Positions 1 to 6,542 of a stretch of 7,824 nucleotides of DNA are shown in pieces. Source of the stretch: Calditrichaeota bacterium AABM5.125.24. Lineage in GTDB: Bacteria > Electryoneota > AABM5-125-24 > Hatepunaeales > Hatepunaeaceae. The stretch's first letter is position 1. The number at the start of each line of letters is the position of its first letter. The notes under the pieces were generated by a model that was not told where the DNA came from, searched no databases, and worked only from the letters and a program-made list of their open reading frames with translations. Both the position numbers and the translations under genes were made by a program. The stretch is taken from NCBI GenBank assembly GCA_002127415.1, contig MWJR01000030.1, forward strand, positions 1-7,824. The letters are read 5' to 3'.

Positions 1-177
1 GGGCAGGCTCTCGTGCGCCCGTCCAAACAATAACTTGAATGGCGGACGGGGGCGTCCGCCTTGCCAAATCTTGCATTATCGGACGGACTGGAAGGCCGGT
101 ATCCAGACGAATTCGGGGCTGTCTGGATTCCGCCCCCCACTTTTGTGAGGGTAGGCTCTGCGTCGGAATGACAGAAC
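1..177. repeat. Composite dispersed-repeat region downstream of the fusion gene
   Basis: This gene-free stretch is made of repeat modules. Bases 2-19 match bases 3794-3811 in inverted orientation with one mismatch. Bases 41-60 form a perfect 8-bp hairpin (GGCGGACG / CGTCCGCC) with a GGGG loop. Bases 75-90 are copy A of the dispersed core ATTATCGGACGGACTG, also found at 3873-3888, 7753-7768 (inverted) and, shortened, near 7061-7070. Bases 101-128 form an 8-bp hairpin (ATCCAGAC / GTCTGGAT, 12-nt loop); the same stem and loop length recur at 5092-5119. The module ends with CGGAATGACAG near 165-175, a tail shared with the other copies. No coding signal is seen here. Confidence 0.75.
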
Positions 178-207
178 GTGGTGCCGGGCGCCCCAACCCG
201 ACACCAC
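178..207 (-). other. Hairpin downstream of the fusion gene
   Basis: GTGGTG at 178-183 pairs with CACCAC at 202-207, and CGGG at 185-188 pairs with CCCG at 197-200, around an 8-nt loop. The single non-pair, 184 with 201, is a G-U wobble if read as minus-strand RNA, which is the direction of the upstream gene. It begins 40 bases past the stop codon of the fusion gene, so it may mark or protect the mRNA end. No U-tract follows, so a classical intrinsic terminator is not supported. Confidence 0.35.
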
Positions 208-208
208 A

Positions 209-248
209 ACTTTCTCACTTGCTCACTTGATTACTTGCTCACTCATTC
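209..248. repeat. Tandem array of five degenerate octamers (ACTTGNNN)
   Basis: Five consecutive 8-base units start at 209, 217, 225, 233 and 241. The first is ACTTTCTC, the second and fourth are ACTTGCTC, the third is ACTTGATT and the last is ACTCATTC. The array runs into the minus-strand stop codon (247-249) of the fusion gene. A second array of the same unit, length and first unit lies at 3953-3992 over the stop of leuD. The 8-base period is not a multiple of three, so the array is not a coding repeat. Confidence 0.8.
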
Positions 249-2316
249 ACACCTCCATCACCCTCTTGTAGCTTGCTCCGATCATCCCTTTCCGACAGGC
301 AGTCGTCACCATAAATCCCGCCGAATGCCTCGCCTGAACCTCAAGCGCCTGCGACAACGGAACCTCGCAGGAGGCCCGGATAGTGTCCATAATGGCCTTG
401 CGAGCGACTTCTGCAGCTGAACTGTCAGAAGGTGCAGGTCCGGGCATATCCACCGGCAGGCTCAACGCACCCTCTTTCACCTTCCTGATGGACAGACCGT
501 GGTCGCCTCCCGTGACAATCATCCACACCTTCTGCAGGGCATCTTCCATGGGCCCTGCGAAGTCGATCAGCCATCCTGTGGCATCTTTGGCATTGACAAA
601 CCGACCTCCAAGCAGCATTTCAGCCAGCTTCGGATAGCTGGCGGGATCGACCTTCCTGAAGGGCCAGTGGCAGCCCTCCATACCTGGAATAACCGGCAGC
701 GTCACCTCAGGCATACCGAGTTGAGCGCCGTCCACTGAAACCAGGTAGTGGCAATGCATCATCAATTCCAGCATCCCGCCCAGGCAGCGTTTACCATTGA
801 CAAAGCCAACAGAAATGTCGAAATCATTATAGAGCCGCCTGGCGGTTTCAGCCCAGGTCTTTGAGACCCGGAAGCCCTCCTCTTCGTTGTCCAGCGCCGG
901 GAAGAAATCGCTGATATCAGCGCCGACCATCTGGGTTGACAGGTGGAAATCGCCGGTTACTATCACATTCTTAATCCCTTCAGCCTTGAGCCAGTCGATG
1001 GCACGGTTGAGCTCGTGAACAACATCCCAGTTCAGAGATTCACGGCTGATGGTGATAACGCCGACCTTGCCGTCGTGTTCGGCGTTCACGTAGAGTTGCT
1101 GCCACTGCGGGCTGTCAATCTGCTCAAAAACTTCAGGGAACCAACAGCCTCCGGCCGCTTCAGGATGCAGCCTGTGGTAGGCCTCAACCCTGCTGATGAC
1201 AGCATCAGGGCCATAGTCCCTAATCATAGCCAGGATGCCTTTGGCAAACTGAGCGCACAGCTCGCCTATGGCGTTCATATGGGACAGATTAGCTCTCTTC
1301 TCGTGAAGCATCAGACTGGTCATCTGGAACAGAGGTCCCAGAACCCAGTTCTCAAACTCATCCTCGTCGTCCATCTCCCAGTCAACCGTCGGCCGGTTGC
1401 TCGAATACCAGTTCTCACCGCTGTTTTTACGCCTGACCAGCTCCGGCGACGGCCTGAACACCTCCCCGTATTTCTCTGCCAGATGGTGCAGGCACGACCA
1501 GGTGAGGAAGCTGGCGCCAGGCCCGATGGCGTCGTGAGCCCGGATGGGGTTCGGCCCCACCAGTCTCCTGACGTATTTGTCAATCTTCCAGAACGGCATA
1601 TTGGAAGCCCGGTGGTATCTCAGCGCTGCCTGTGTAATTCCGCAGAACAGCACGTCCAGGATAAAGGACCAATAATCACCGACCGGGACGGGGATCAATC
1701 CCAGTGCCCAGAAGAGTCGGGTAATATCCGAGGGCTTCTCCTCTATGACTTCCCAGACCTTGTTGATCTGATGGGGGAAGGATGGGTGAAGTATGCCGAC
1801 GCCGAGCTCAGCGTTCGGAAACCCGGATGTAACCGACCGGATCTCCACATCCGGAAAACTCTGACGCATCAGCTCGTAGTGAGACCTCTTTAACTTAAGG
1901 ATCTCCGGAATCGCCTCCAGGACAAACCGCGGCTTAAACCCGCCAAGCGCATCGGGCAGGTTGGCGCCGTCATAGTTCAGCCGGATGATGCCGGCCATAA
2001 TCCGGTTGGCTTGCCTGGGGCCAAAGGACGCCTTCAAACCGGGGAATTGCTGACCTATCCCGTCAGGAGCATCCGGCAGGTCCAGGGTCACAATCGGCAC
2101 ACCGAACGGCTGCAGCCGGGCGCCGAGCTGCATAGCCTTGCCGGAACCGACGATCCCGTTGCCTCCTGAGATAACCAGCGAGCCGCGGTTACCTGCCGGA
2201 CCAAACACTTTATCGACAGATTCGCTCTCGTCAGCCGGTAATCTCCCTCTCTGGAAGATGTCCAGAACCGAACCCAAACCTAAAGTCTGGAGGGTTGTCT
2301 GCCTCATCGATTCCAT
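247..2316 (-). CDS. 3-hydroxyacyl-CoA dehydrogenase / enoyl-CoA hydratase fusion protein
   Basis: This 689-residue cytoplasmic protein would hydrate an enoyl-CoA and oxidise the resulting 3-hydroxyacyl-CoA with NAD+. The order is dehydrogenase first, crotonase last, as in FadN-like and archaeal fusions and the reverse of FadB. Residues 47-80 are a Rossmann start with GNGIVG (52-57) and Asp79, which favours NAD. His177 and Glu189 keep the 12-residue spacing of the catalytic dyad. The dehydrogenase C-terminal domain covers about 215-300 (YGEVFRPSPELV at 283-294), and a second such domain about 325-385. The crotonase domain (about 415-555) has GADI (465-468) and Glu517 and Glu537, 20 apart like the rat hydratase pair. 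Two asparagines usual near the dehydrogenase active site appear replaced (Phe180, Asp221). The start at 2316 is set by AGGAGG nine bases upstream. It lies two bases after the thiolase stop, so the pair is probably co-translated. The substrate is unknown. Confidence 0.88.
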   Translation of the reverse strand: MESMRQTTLQTLGLGSVLDIFQRGRLPADESESVDKVFGPAGNRGSLVISGGNGIVGSGKAMQLGARLQPFGVPIVTLDLPDAPDGIGQQFPGLKASFGPRQANRIMAGIIRLNYDGANLPDALGGFKPRFVLEAIPEILKLKRSHYELMRQSFPDVEIRSVTSGFPNAELGVGILHPSFPHQINKVWEVIEEKPSDITRLFWALGLIPVPVGDYWSFILDVLFCGITQAALRYHRASNMPFWKIDKYVRRLVGPNPIRAHDAIGPGASFLTWSCLHHLAEKYGEVFRPSPELVRRKNSGENWYSSNRPTVDWEMDDEDEFENWVLGPLFQMTSLMLHEKRANLSHMNAIGELCAQFAKGILAMIRDYGPDAVISRVEAYHRLHPEAAGGCWFPEVFEQIDSPQWQQLYVNAEHDGKVGVITISRESLNWDVVHELNRAIDWLKAEGIKNVIVTGDFHLSTQMVGADISDFFPALDNEEEGFRVSKTWAETARRLYNDFDISVGFVNGKRCLGGMLELMMHCHYLVSVDGAQLGMPEVTLPVIPGMEGCHWPFRKVDPASYPKLAEMLLGGRFVNAKDATGWLIDFAGPMEDALQKVWMIVTGGDHGLSIRKVKEGALSLPVDMPGPAPSDSSAAEVARKAIMDTIRASCEVPLSQALEVQARHSAGFMVTTACRKGMIGASYKRVMEV

Positions 2317-2318
2317 TA

Positions 2319-3566
2319 TTATTTACCTCCTCTGCTGTCGGTGACCTTGAAGATAGCGGCGATGCTCTCGTCTCCAGCCGCGCAGCCAAAAATCAGTGCA
2401 TAACCGCCCCCCAGAGAAACCGTCCTCTCAAGGGCTTCAACTATTACCCTCGTAAGGGTCGGACCCTGAGGGTGGCCGTAAATCATCGGACAACCGGTGT
2501 CGTTCATCTTATGCCAGTCATGCTCCAGAACCTTGGCGAAAACGACATCGTTGACCGCAAAGGGATTATGGTTATAAACCGCCGCCATATCAGCCATAGA
2601 CAAACCGGTTCTGTCGAGCAGCTCCTTAACTGCAAAGGCCGGTGCTTCGGACATAAAACCGGCTTCCGCCCTGTATTCAGCTGAAGCTACCAACTGAATG
2701 CTGATTTCAGGACGCTGGCTGAGCTCGCGGGCTCTGGCTTCGGTGGTGACCAGCATAACAAACATCCCGTCGGAGGCGTGGGTCTGTCCGCCGGCAGTGA
2801 CGCAGGTATCCAGCTGGCGCTCACCCCTGAACTGGTCGAGTGAATTGTATTTACGCACACCGTAATCATCATCAACGTTGCCCAACTTCTGACCGCGCAC
2901 ATCCAATATGTCCATTGGGAAAAGGATCCGGTCAAGAACACCGGAACGCTTGGCGTCGTAGTATTGCTGGTAACGCCAGAAAGCCAGTTCTGTCACCTCG
3001 TTGAAGTCGAGTTTATACTTCCGGGCTGTCTTGCCGGCGCAGGCTATCATCGAGGTCTCTCCGGTGGCCTTGTTAAAACCGGATTGTCCTGTGGCCGGGT
3101 CGTAGGCGAAATTGTCCCAGATGTCGCTGATAACCTCGGTGCGGCGGTAGGTCCCGTAGTTGGGGAAAACGCCCACCGACGAGTTGCTGGTCTTGTCAAA
3201 GGCCAGAACCCCGACAACGCTGTGGGAACCTCCCTGAACCTGAGCCGCCGCCTTGACAACCACCTGAAGTCCGGTGGCACAGGCCTGTTCCAGATGAAAA
3301 CCGGGCAGACGATGACCGAAGCAGTGGGACAGATAGGTCGAGCCCCAGAACTTGTATAGCCAGGGCACGGTTGATCCGCTGACCAGGTAATCCAGCTGGC
3401 TTACGGGAACATTTCTCTTTCCCAGGACCAAAGGGGTGGCCTCGGCTGCAAACCTGGCTATGTCAACCTCGGCCAGGGCGCTCGTATGCCAGGCTGGAAA
3501 CCAGCTCCCACCCCAGGTGCCGTAAGGGATAAAGGCCTCGGGGTAGAGCGGAGACGTCTCTTTCAT
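2319..3566 (-). CDS. Divergent thiolase-family protein (acyl-CoA acetyltransferase-like)
   Basis: This 415-residue protein belongs to the thiolase fold and would cleave a 3-oxoacyl-CoA with CoA, or run the reverse condensation. The nucleophilic Cys96 lies in EQACATGLQ (93-101). His365 is in GHPQGP (364-369), the usual GHP motif. Cys395 in GCAAGD (394-399) takes the place of the second catalytic Cys, although the normal CxGG context is changed. The usual NEAF motif is replaced by HNPF (333-336), which resembles the HDCF of SCP2-type thiolases more than the degradative type. The length is slightly above the roughly 390-400 typical of the family. AGGAG at 3573-3577 sits six bases before the ATG. 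Two bases separate its stop from the dehydrogenase/hydratase fusion, which fits a shared acyl-CoA pathway. A role in synthesis rather than breakdown, or a non-acetyl substrate, cannot be excluded. Confidence 0.85.
   Translation of the reverse strand: MKETSPLYPEAFIPYGTWGGSWFPAWHTSALAEVDIARFAAEATPLVLGKRNVPVSQLDYLVSGSTVPWLYKFWGSTYLSHCFGHRLPGFHLEQACATGLQVVVKAAAQVQGGSHSVVGVLAFDKTSNSSVGVFPNYGTYRRTEVISDIWDNFAYDPATGQSGFNKATGETSMIACAGKTARKYKLDFNEVTELAFWRYQQYYDAKRSGVLDRILFPMDILDVRGQKLGNVDDDYGVRKYNSLDQFRGERQLDTCVTAGGQTHASDGMFVMLVTTEARARELSQRPEISIQLVASAEYRAEAGFMSEAPAFAVKELLDRTGLSMADMAAVYNHNPFAVNDVVFAKVLEHDWHKMNDTGCPMIYGHPQGPTLTRVIVEALERTVSLGGGYALIFGCAAGDESIAAIFKVTDSRGGK
2326..2331 (-). promoter_or_regulatory. 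Strong ribosome binding site of the fusion gene
   Basis: A perfect AGGAGG on the minus strand lies within the last codons of the thiolase gene, nine bases before the ATG at 2316. It favours that ATG over the in-frame ATG three codons later (2307) and allows translational coupling to the thiolase. Confidence 0.8.
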
Positions 3567-3572
3567 CTACTT

Positions 3573-3577
3573 CTCCT
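3573..3577 (-). promoter_or_regulatory. Ribosome binding site of the thiolase gene
   Basis: AGGAG on the minus strand lies within AAAAGGAGAAGTAG, six bases before the ATG at 3566, and supports that start. Confidence 0.75.
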
Positions 3578-3618
3578 TTTGCTTATTTATTGAAGGAGTC
3601 ATTTATCTGCTTTTTTAT

Positions 3619-3730
3619 GAGAGTGTTGACCAAGTAACGATTTTCTTGCTGTAGTCGGGGCTGTCCCCAAGTCCGACAGTCGTGGTTGGGGACAACCACG
3701 ACTACGATCAGTATTTCGTTAATACTCTCT
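3619..3730. repeat. Nested palindromic element upstream of the thiolase gene
   Basis: A perfect 10-bp hairpin (AGTCGTGGTT 3678-3687 with AACCACGACT 3694-3703, GGGGAC loop) lies inside alternative pairings: GTAGTCG 3651-3657 with CGACTAC 3699-3705, and TGTCCCC with GGGGACA. The outer edges are inverted too: GAGAGTGTT near 3620 with AATACTCTC near 3721, one mismatch. TAACGA near 3636 also pairs with TCGTTA near 3716. The whole resembles a small, gene-free palindromic insertion of the MITE or REP type. It lies 53 bases upstream of the thiolase start and may also act in its leader. Confidence 0.55.
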
Positions 3731-3754
3731 TTTCTATTGATGATCGCGTACCGT

Positions 3755-3905
3755 CACACGCCCTCGTGCGCTTGTAAAAACAACCACTTGGTTGGCGGAC
3801 GAGAGCCTGCCACAGCGCCTGTCCTGACGAAAGTCAGGAAAAGCTGGGGGCGTCCACCTTGTCAGATTCAACATTATCGGACAGACTGACAAGCCGGAAT
3901 GACAG
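3755..3905. repeat. Dispersed repeat copy B, with CCCT-loop and GAAA-loop hairpins
   Basis: The block starts with a weak CCCT-loop hairpin (CACACG / CGTGCG at 3755-3770, one mismatch). CAACCA 3781-3786 then pairs with TGGTTG 3789-3794. TCCTGAC at 3822-3828 pairs with GTCAGGA at 3833-3839 around a GAAA (GNRA) tetraloop. Bases 3827-3853 recur exactly, inverted, at 7798-7824. The core ATTATCGGACAGACTG is at 3873-3888 and the tail CCGGAATGACAG near 3894-3905. Together with the palindromic element before it, this block fills most of the 415-base gap between leuD and the thiolase. No gene or convincing promoter is seen in the gap. Confidence 0.7.
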
Positions 3906-3952
3906 TTGTTGGTCACCCACTTGAAATAGCGAAGATCCTTTTTATCGTTTAC

Positions 3953-3992
3953 ACTTTCTCACTTGCAAACTTGCCAACTTGTCAACTTGACA
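3953..3992. repeat. Tandem array of five degenerate octamers (ACTTGNNN), second copy
   Basis: Units start at 3953, 3961, 3969, 3977 and 3985. The first is ACTTTCTC, identical to the first unit of the array at 209. The others are ACTTG plus CAA, CCA, TCA and ACA, and a degenerate sixth (ACTTTTTT) may follow. The leuD stop codon (3982-3984, minus strand) lies inside the array, so the last codons of leuD are written in repeat sequence. Confidence 0.8.
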
Positions 3993-4485
3993 ACTTTTTT
4001 CTCACATACCCCACCAGTCCCCCCGCCTGGATTATCTCCTGCACCTCCGGCGGAAACGGCGCCGCCTGCCAGCTCCCGTCGCGAGTTAAATTCCTGATAG
4101 TGCCCGTCGTCGGATCGACCTCAATCTCATCGCCGTCCTCGATTCCATCAACCGCATCCGGCGCTATCAGTATCGGCAGCCCGATGTTGATCGAGTTTCG
4201 GTAGAAGATGCGCGCGAACGAACGTGCGATAACGCACGACACCCCGGCCCCCCTTATGGCGATGGGAGCGTTCTCCCGCGACGATCCACAGCCGAAGTTG
4301 TGCCCCGCTACTATGATATCCCCAGGCTTGACCCGTCCGGCGAATGTCGCATCGAGGTCCTCCAGGCAGTGCGGAGCCAGCTCCTCGGGGTGGTAGCTGG
4401 TGCAGTAGCGCGCCGGGATGATGACGTCGGTGTCGATGGAGTCGCCGTATTTGAAGACCCGCCCGCGAAGGATTTCACCTTCCAC
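3982..4485 (-). CDS. leuD: 3-isopropylmalate dehydratase small subunit
   Basis: LeuD closes over LeuC to form the active site of the Fe-S hydro-lyase that isomerises 2- to 3-isopropylmalate in leucine synthesis. From a GTG at 4485 the protein has 167 residues, normal for the family. It shows GDSIDTDVIIPARY (14-27) and GHNFGCGSSRENAPIAI (61-77), then ARSFARIFYRN (87-97). The substrate loop reads YCTS at 27-30, a variant of the YLNT or YLRT seen in relatives, so homoaconitase or dimethylmalate dehydratase activity is possible. The open frame continues upstream to 4563, but that part is antisense-like low-complexity residues inside marR. The GTG has GAGG six bases before it and places the protein start where LeuD normally begins. 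It overlaps the marR stop by 11 bases, suggesting translational coupling. Confidence 0.9.
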   Translation of the reverse strand: MEGEILRGRVFKYGDSIDTDVIIPARYCTSYHPEELAPHCLEDLDATFAGRVKPGDIIVAGHNFGCGSSRENAPIAIRGAGVSCVIARSFARIFYRNSINIGLPILIAPDAVDGIEDGDEIEVDPTTGTIRNLTRDGSWQAAPFPPEVQEIIQAGGLVGYVRKKLSS

Positions 4486-4966
4486 TGTTACCCTCGGAGT
4501 TCTGCTGGTTCTGCATCCAGAAGACGACCCTCGCGACGAGCGCTTCGAGCTGTTCGCGCTCACCGGCGCTCAGCTCGCTGGTAGCCTCCTCGTTGACCGA
4601 CGTCCCGAACACGGCCGTATCGTGATAGACCTCCTGTCCCGCCTCGGTCAGGGCCACAATCTGCACCCGTCGGTCGGAGTCGTCGCGGTTCCGCTCTATG
4701 AAACCTCTTGCCTCCAGGAGGTCGAGGGCGCGGGTGGTGGTGGCGCCGTCGAGGAAGGTGCGGTGGGAGATGTCGGTCTGATTGAGATGATCCTCCTCCC
4801 CCAGCGCCATCAGCACACTCCAGGTATTCGGCGTCAGACCGATCGGCCGAAGCCGGTTCTCGAGCGAGATCTTCATCAGGCGGGCCAGCCCGTTCACCAG
4901 AAAACCGAGGCTCTCCCAGAGCCGTTGCACCCTCGGTCGAGTGGAAGTCTCCTTTACCTCTTCCAT
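4475..4966 (-). CDS. MarR-family winged-helix transcriptional regulator
   Basis: This 163-residue protein is a probable dimeric DNA-binding repressor of the MarR family. The recognition region covers about 61-90 (LNQTDISHRTFLDGATTTRALDL is its core). The wing contains DDSDRR (95-100), the family's conserved D-x-R motif, followed by LTEAG (106-110). Flanking helices (about 15-40 and 130-155) would form the dimer interface. The ATG at 4966 has only a weak GCAGG upstream. The gene lies between leuC and leuD and overlaps leuD by 11 bases, an uncommon place for a MarR gene. It may control this cluster or the acyl-CoA genes downstream, and its ligand is unknown. No operator could be assigned confidently, because the upstream palindromes belong to repeats found elsewhere in the window. 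Confidence 0.88.
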   Translation of the reverse strand: MEEVKETSTRPRVQRLWESLGFLVNGLARLMKISLENRLRPIGLTPNTWSVLMALGEEDHLNQTDISHRTFLDGATTTRALDLLEARGFIERNRDDSDRRVQIVALTEAGQEVYHDTAVFGTSVNEEATSELSAGEREQLEALVARVVFWMQNQQNSEGNSGR

Positions 4967-5220
4967 TATGCCTGCTTTCCAATCAGTTTTACGCGGTCAG
5001 GTGCCCTTATCTGACCATATTACGGGGTGCATTTTCTAGTGGTATTCTTTCATACCGGCGAAGCATGCCCCTGCGAAAGCAGGGGGCCGGTATCCAGACG
5101 AGTTGCTGCTTGTCTGGATTCCCGCCTGCGCGGGAATGACACCCGTCAATCGCACTATAATCTGCCCCCCTTAATATTTCCCGTGCGCGGTCAGGTGCCC
5201 TCACCTGACCGCTTCCTGCA
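4967..5220. repeat. Repeat-filled leuC-marR gap with CCCT hairpins and stacked stem-loops
   Basis: The gap between leuC and marR is bounded by a 16-base direct repeat, CGCGGTCAGGTGCCCT, at 4992-5007 and 5186-5201. Each copy is the left arm and loop of a hairpin. At 4995-5016 the stem has nine pairs including two G-U; at 5187-5212 it has eleven perfect pairs; both loops are CCCT. Between them lie a 7-bp hairpin with a GAAA loop (5068-5085), an 8-bp hairpin with a 12-nt loop (5092-5119, as at 101-128) and a 7-bp hairpin (TTCCCGC / GCGGGAA, 5119-5136). Bases 5018-5060 resemble 7701-7749. No gene lies here, and the repeats probably separate leuC from marR-leuD in evolutionary terms. Confidence 0.75.
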
Positions 5221-6540
5221 TTAGAATCCCCTCGGGTCGGTGATCCGTCCGGCGACTGCGGAGGCGGCGGCAACCTCCGGGCCGGACAGGTAGACCTTCG
5301 AATCGGGGTGACCGTTTCGGCCGCGGAAGTTGCGGTTGGTGGTGAACAGCCCGATCTCCCCTTCAGCCAGCACCCCCATATGCCCGCCGATACACGGCCC
5401 GCAGGTTGGCGGCGACAGCACTGCACCGGCCTTTATGAACCGCTCCACCAGATGCTCCTCCAGCATCGCCCGTATTATACCAGGGGTGGCCGGTATTATT
5501 ATCAGCCTGACATCCGGGTGAACCGGACGGTCTCCCATCACATCAGCCGCAGCCCGGAAATCATCCAGCCGTCCGTTGGTGCAGGAGCCGATGACTACCT
5601 GGTCCATCCTGACCCCTTCGACCTCACAGACCGGTCGTCCGTTCGACGGCAGATAAGGCTCCGCCACCTGCGGCTCAAGATCACTAACGTCCACTTCCAG
5701 CACCTGACTGTAAACCGCATCCGGGTCGCTCGACAGGTCTCCCCCACTGCGCAGTAGGGTGGGACCAAGGGGGGGTCTTCCACCTTTCCCCCCCCTGTTA
5801 TTGCAGGGGGGGGTAGGGGGGGATATTTGATCCACATATCCCATCGTCACCTCATCCGGCGCAATCAGCCCCGTCTTGGCACCGGCTTCGATGGCCATAT
5901 TGCAGACGGTGAATCGCCCGTCCATCCTCATCCGGCTTATGGCGCCACCGGTGAACTCGATCGCTTGATAGAGGGCGCCATCAACGCCGAGACGGTTGAT
6001 GACGCTCAGGATCAGGTCCTTCGGCCCGACGCGTGGCTGAAAATTCCCTTCGACCACCACTTTTAGCGACTCCGGCACCCGAAACCACAGCTCCCCCAAG
6101 GCCCAGGCGCAGGCCATATCAGTTGACCCGATTCCGGTGGCGAAGGCGCCCAGAGCCCCGTAAGTGCAGGTATGACTGTCGGCGCCAACCACCAGCTCCC
6201 CCGGTCGAACCAGCCCCTTGTCGGGAAGCAGTGAGTGGCAGATGCCGCTGCGCCCGACCTCGAAGTAATGTTCCACCCCCTGCTCGCGGGCGAATTCGCG
6301 CATAATCTTCGACAACGTCGCTGCCTTGACATCCTTGGCCGGCACGAAATGGTCGTTGACCAGGGCGATCTTCTCCGTATCGAAGACCTTCCCGGCCCCC
6401 ATCTGGCGGAACACTTCCACCGACAGCGGCACGGTTACGTCGGTCCCCAACACCATATCGACCCGTGCCATCACCATATCACCGGGCCTGACGCTGTCCC
6501 GTCCCGAGTGTATGGCCAGTATCTTTTCAGCGAGTGTCAT
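5221..6540 (-). CDS. leuC: 3-isopropylmalate dehydratase large subunit with an internal insert
   Basis: LeuC carries the [4Fe-4S] cluster and most catalytic residues of the LeuCD hydro-lyase. The 439-residue protein begins MTLAEKILA and has GADSHTCTYGALGAFATG at 119-136. The cluster cysteines are visible: Cys320 in GSCTNGR, and Cys380 and Cys383 in TCGPC. The sequence is the short archaeal/Firmicutes type, usually about 420 residues. The excess comes from residues about 239-269, a Pro/Gly/Arg-rich stretch (PPTPPCNNRGGKGG from 241) encoded by a C/G-rich palindrome, where relatives have a short surface segment. Flanking segments (IAPDEVTMGYV and DPDAVYSQVLEVDVSDLEPQV) align normally, so the enzyme may still fold. 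The ATG at 6540 has no clear ribosome binding site. The gene is separated from its partner leuD by marR and a repeat-rich gap. Confidence 0.9.
   Translation of the reverse strand: MTLAEKILAIHSGRDSVRPGDMVMARVDMVLGTDVTVPLSVEVFRQMGAGKVFDTEKIALVNDHFVPAKDVKAATLSKIMREFAREQGVEHYFEVGRSGICHSLLPDKGLVRPGELVVGADSHTCTYGALGAFATGIGSTDMACAWALGELWFRVPESLKVVVEGNFQPRVGPKDLILSVINRLGVDGALYQAIEFTGGAISRMRMDGRFTVCNMAIEAGAKTGLIAPDEVTMGYVDQISPPTPPCNNRGGKGGRPPLGPTLLRSGGDLSSDPDAVYSQVLEVDVSDLEPQVAEPYLPSNGRPVCEVEGVRMDQVVIGSCTNGRLDDFRAAADVMGDRPVHPDVRLIIIPATPGIIRAMLEEHLVERFIKAGAVLSPPTCGPCIGGHMGVLAEGEIGLFTTNRNFRGRNGHPDSKVYLSGPEVAAASAVAGRITDPRGF
5731..5826. repeat. In-frame C/G-rich palindromic insertion within leuC
   Basis: This stretch is absent, as far as I recall, from LeuC relatives and looks like intergenic repeat DNA. 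CCCCCCCCTG at 5788-5797 pairs perfectly with CAGGGGGGGG at 5804-5813 around a 6-nt loop. Near 5746-5761 a second near-palindrome centres on ACTGCGCAGT. Four long homopolymer runs occur: G7 at 5769-5775, C8 at 5788-5795, G8 at 5806-5813 and G7 at 5816-5822. The composition differs sharply from the flanking leuC sequence. A similar but shorter CCCCT / AGGGG palindrome lies at 6676-6692 in the methyltransferase remnant. Confidence 0.75.
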
Positions 6541-6542
6541 TT

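Noticed and set aside
209..248. CRISPR array
   Set aside because: The units are contiguous 8-mers without spacers, and no cas gene is present.
943..1893. A 316-codon open frame on the plus strand
   Set aside because: It lies fully antisense to the fusion gene, has no recognisable domain or ribosome binding site, and the minus-strand protein has clear catalytic motifs there.
247..3566. Assignment of the thiolase/fusion pair to anaerobic aromatic degradation
   Set aside because: No benzoyl-CoA reductase, ring hydrolase or other diagnostic gene is in the window, so the pathway name would be a guess.
4486..4563. Longer leuD with 26 extra N-terminal residues
   Set aside because: The extra residues are low-complexity Ser/Arg, lie within marR coding sequence and are not part of the LeuD family. 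The GTG at 4485 has a better upstream context.
4418..5014. A 198-codon open frame on the plus strand
   Set aside because: It is antisense to marR and the leuD start, shows no family motif, and arises from GC-rich codon use in the real genes.
5068..5136. tRNA or structured ncRNA gene from three adjacent hairpins
   Set aside because: No cloverleaf geometry or CCA end is visible, and the individual stems recur elsewhere as dispersed repeats.
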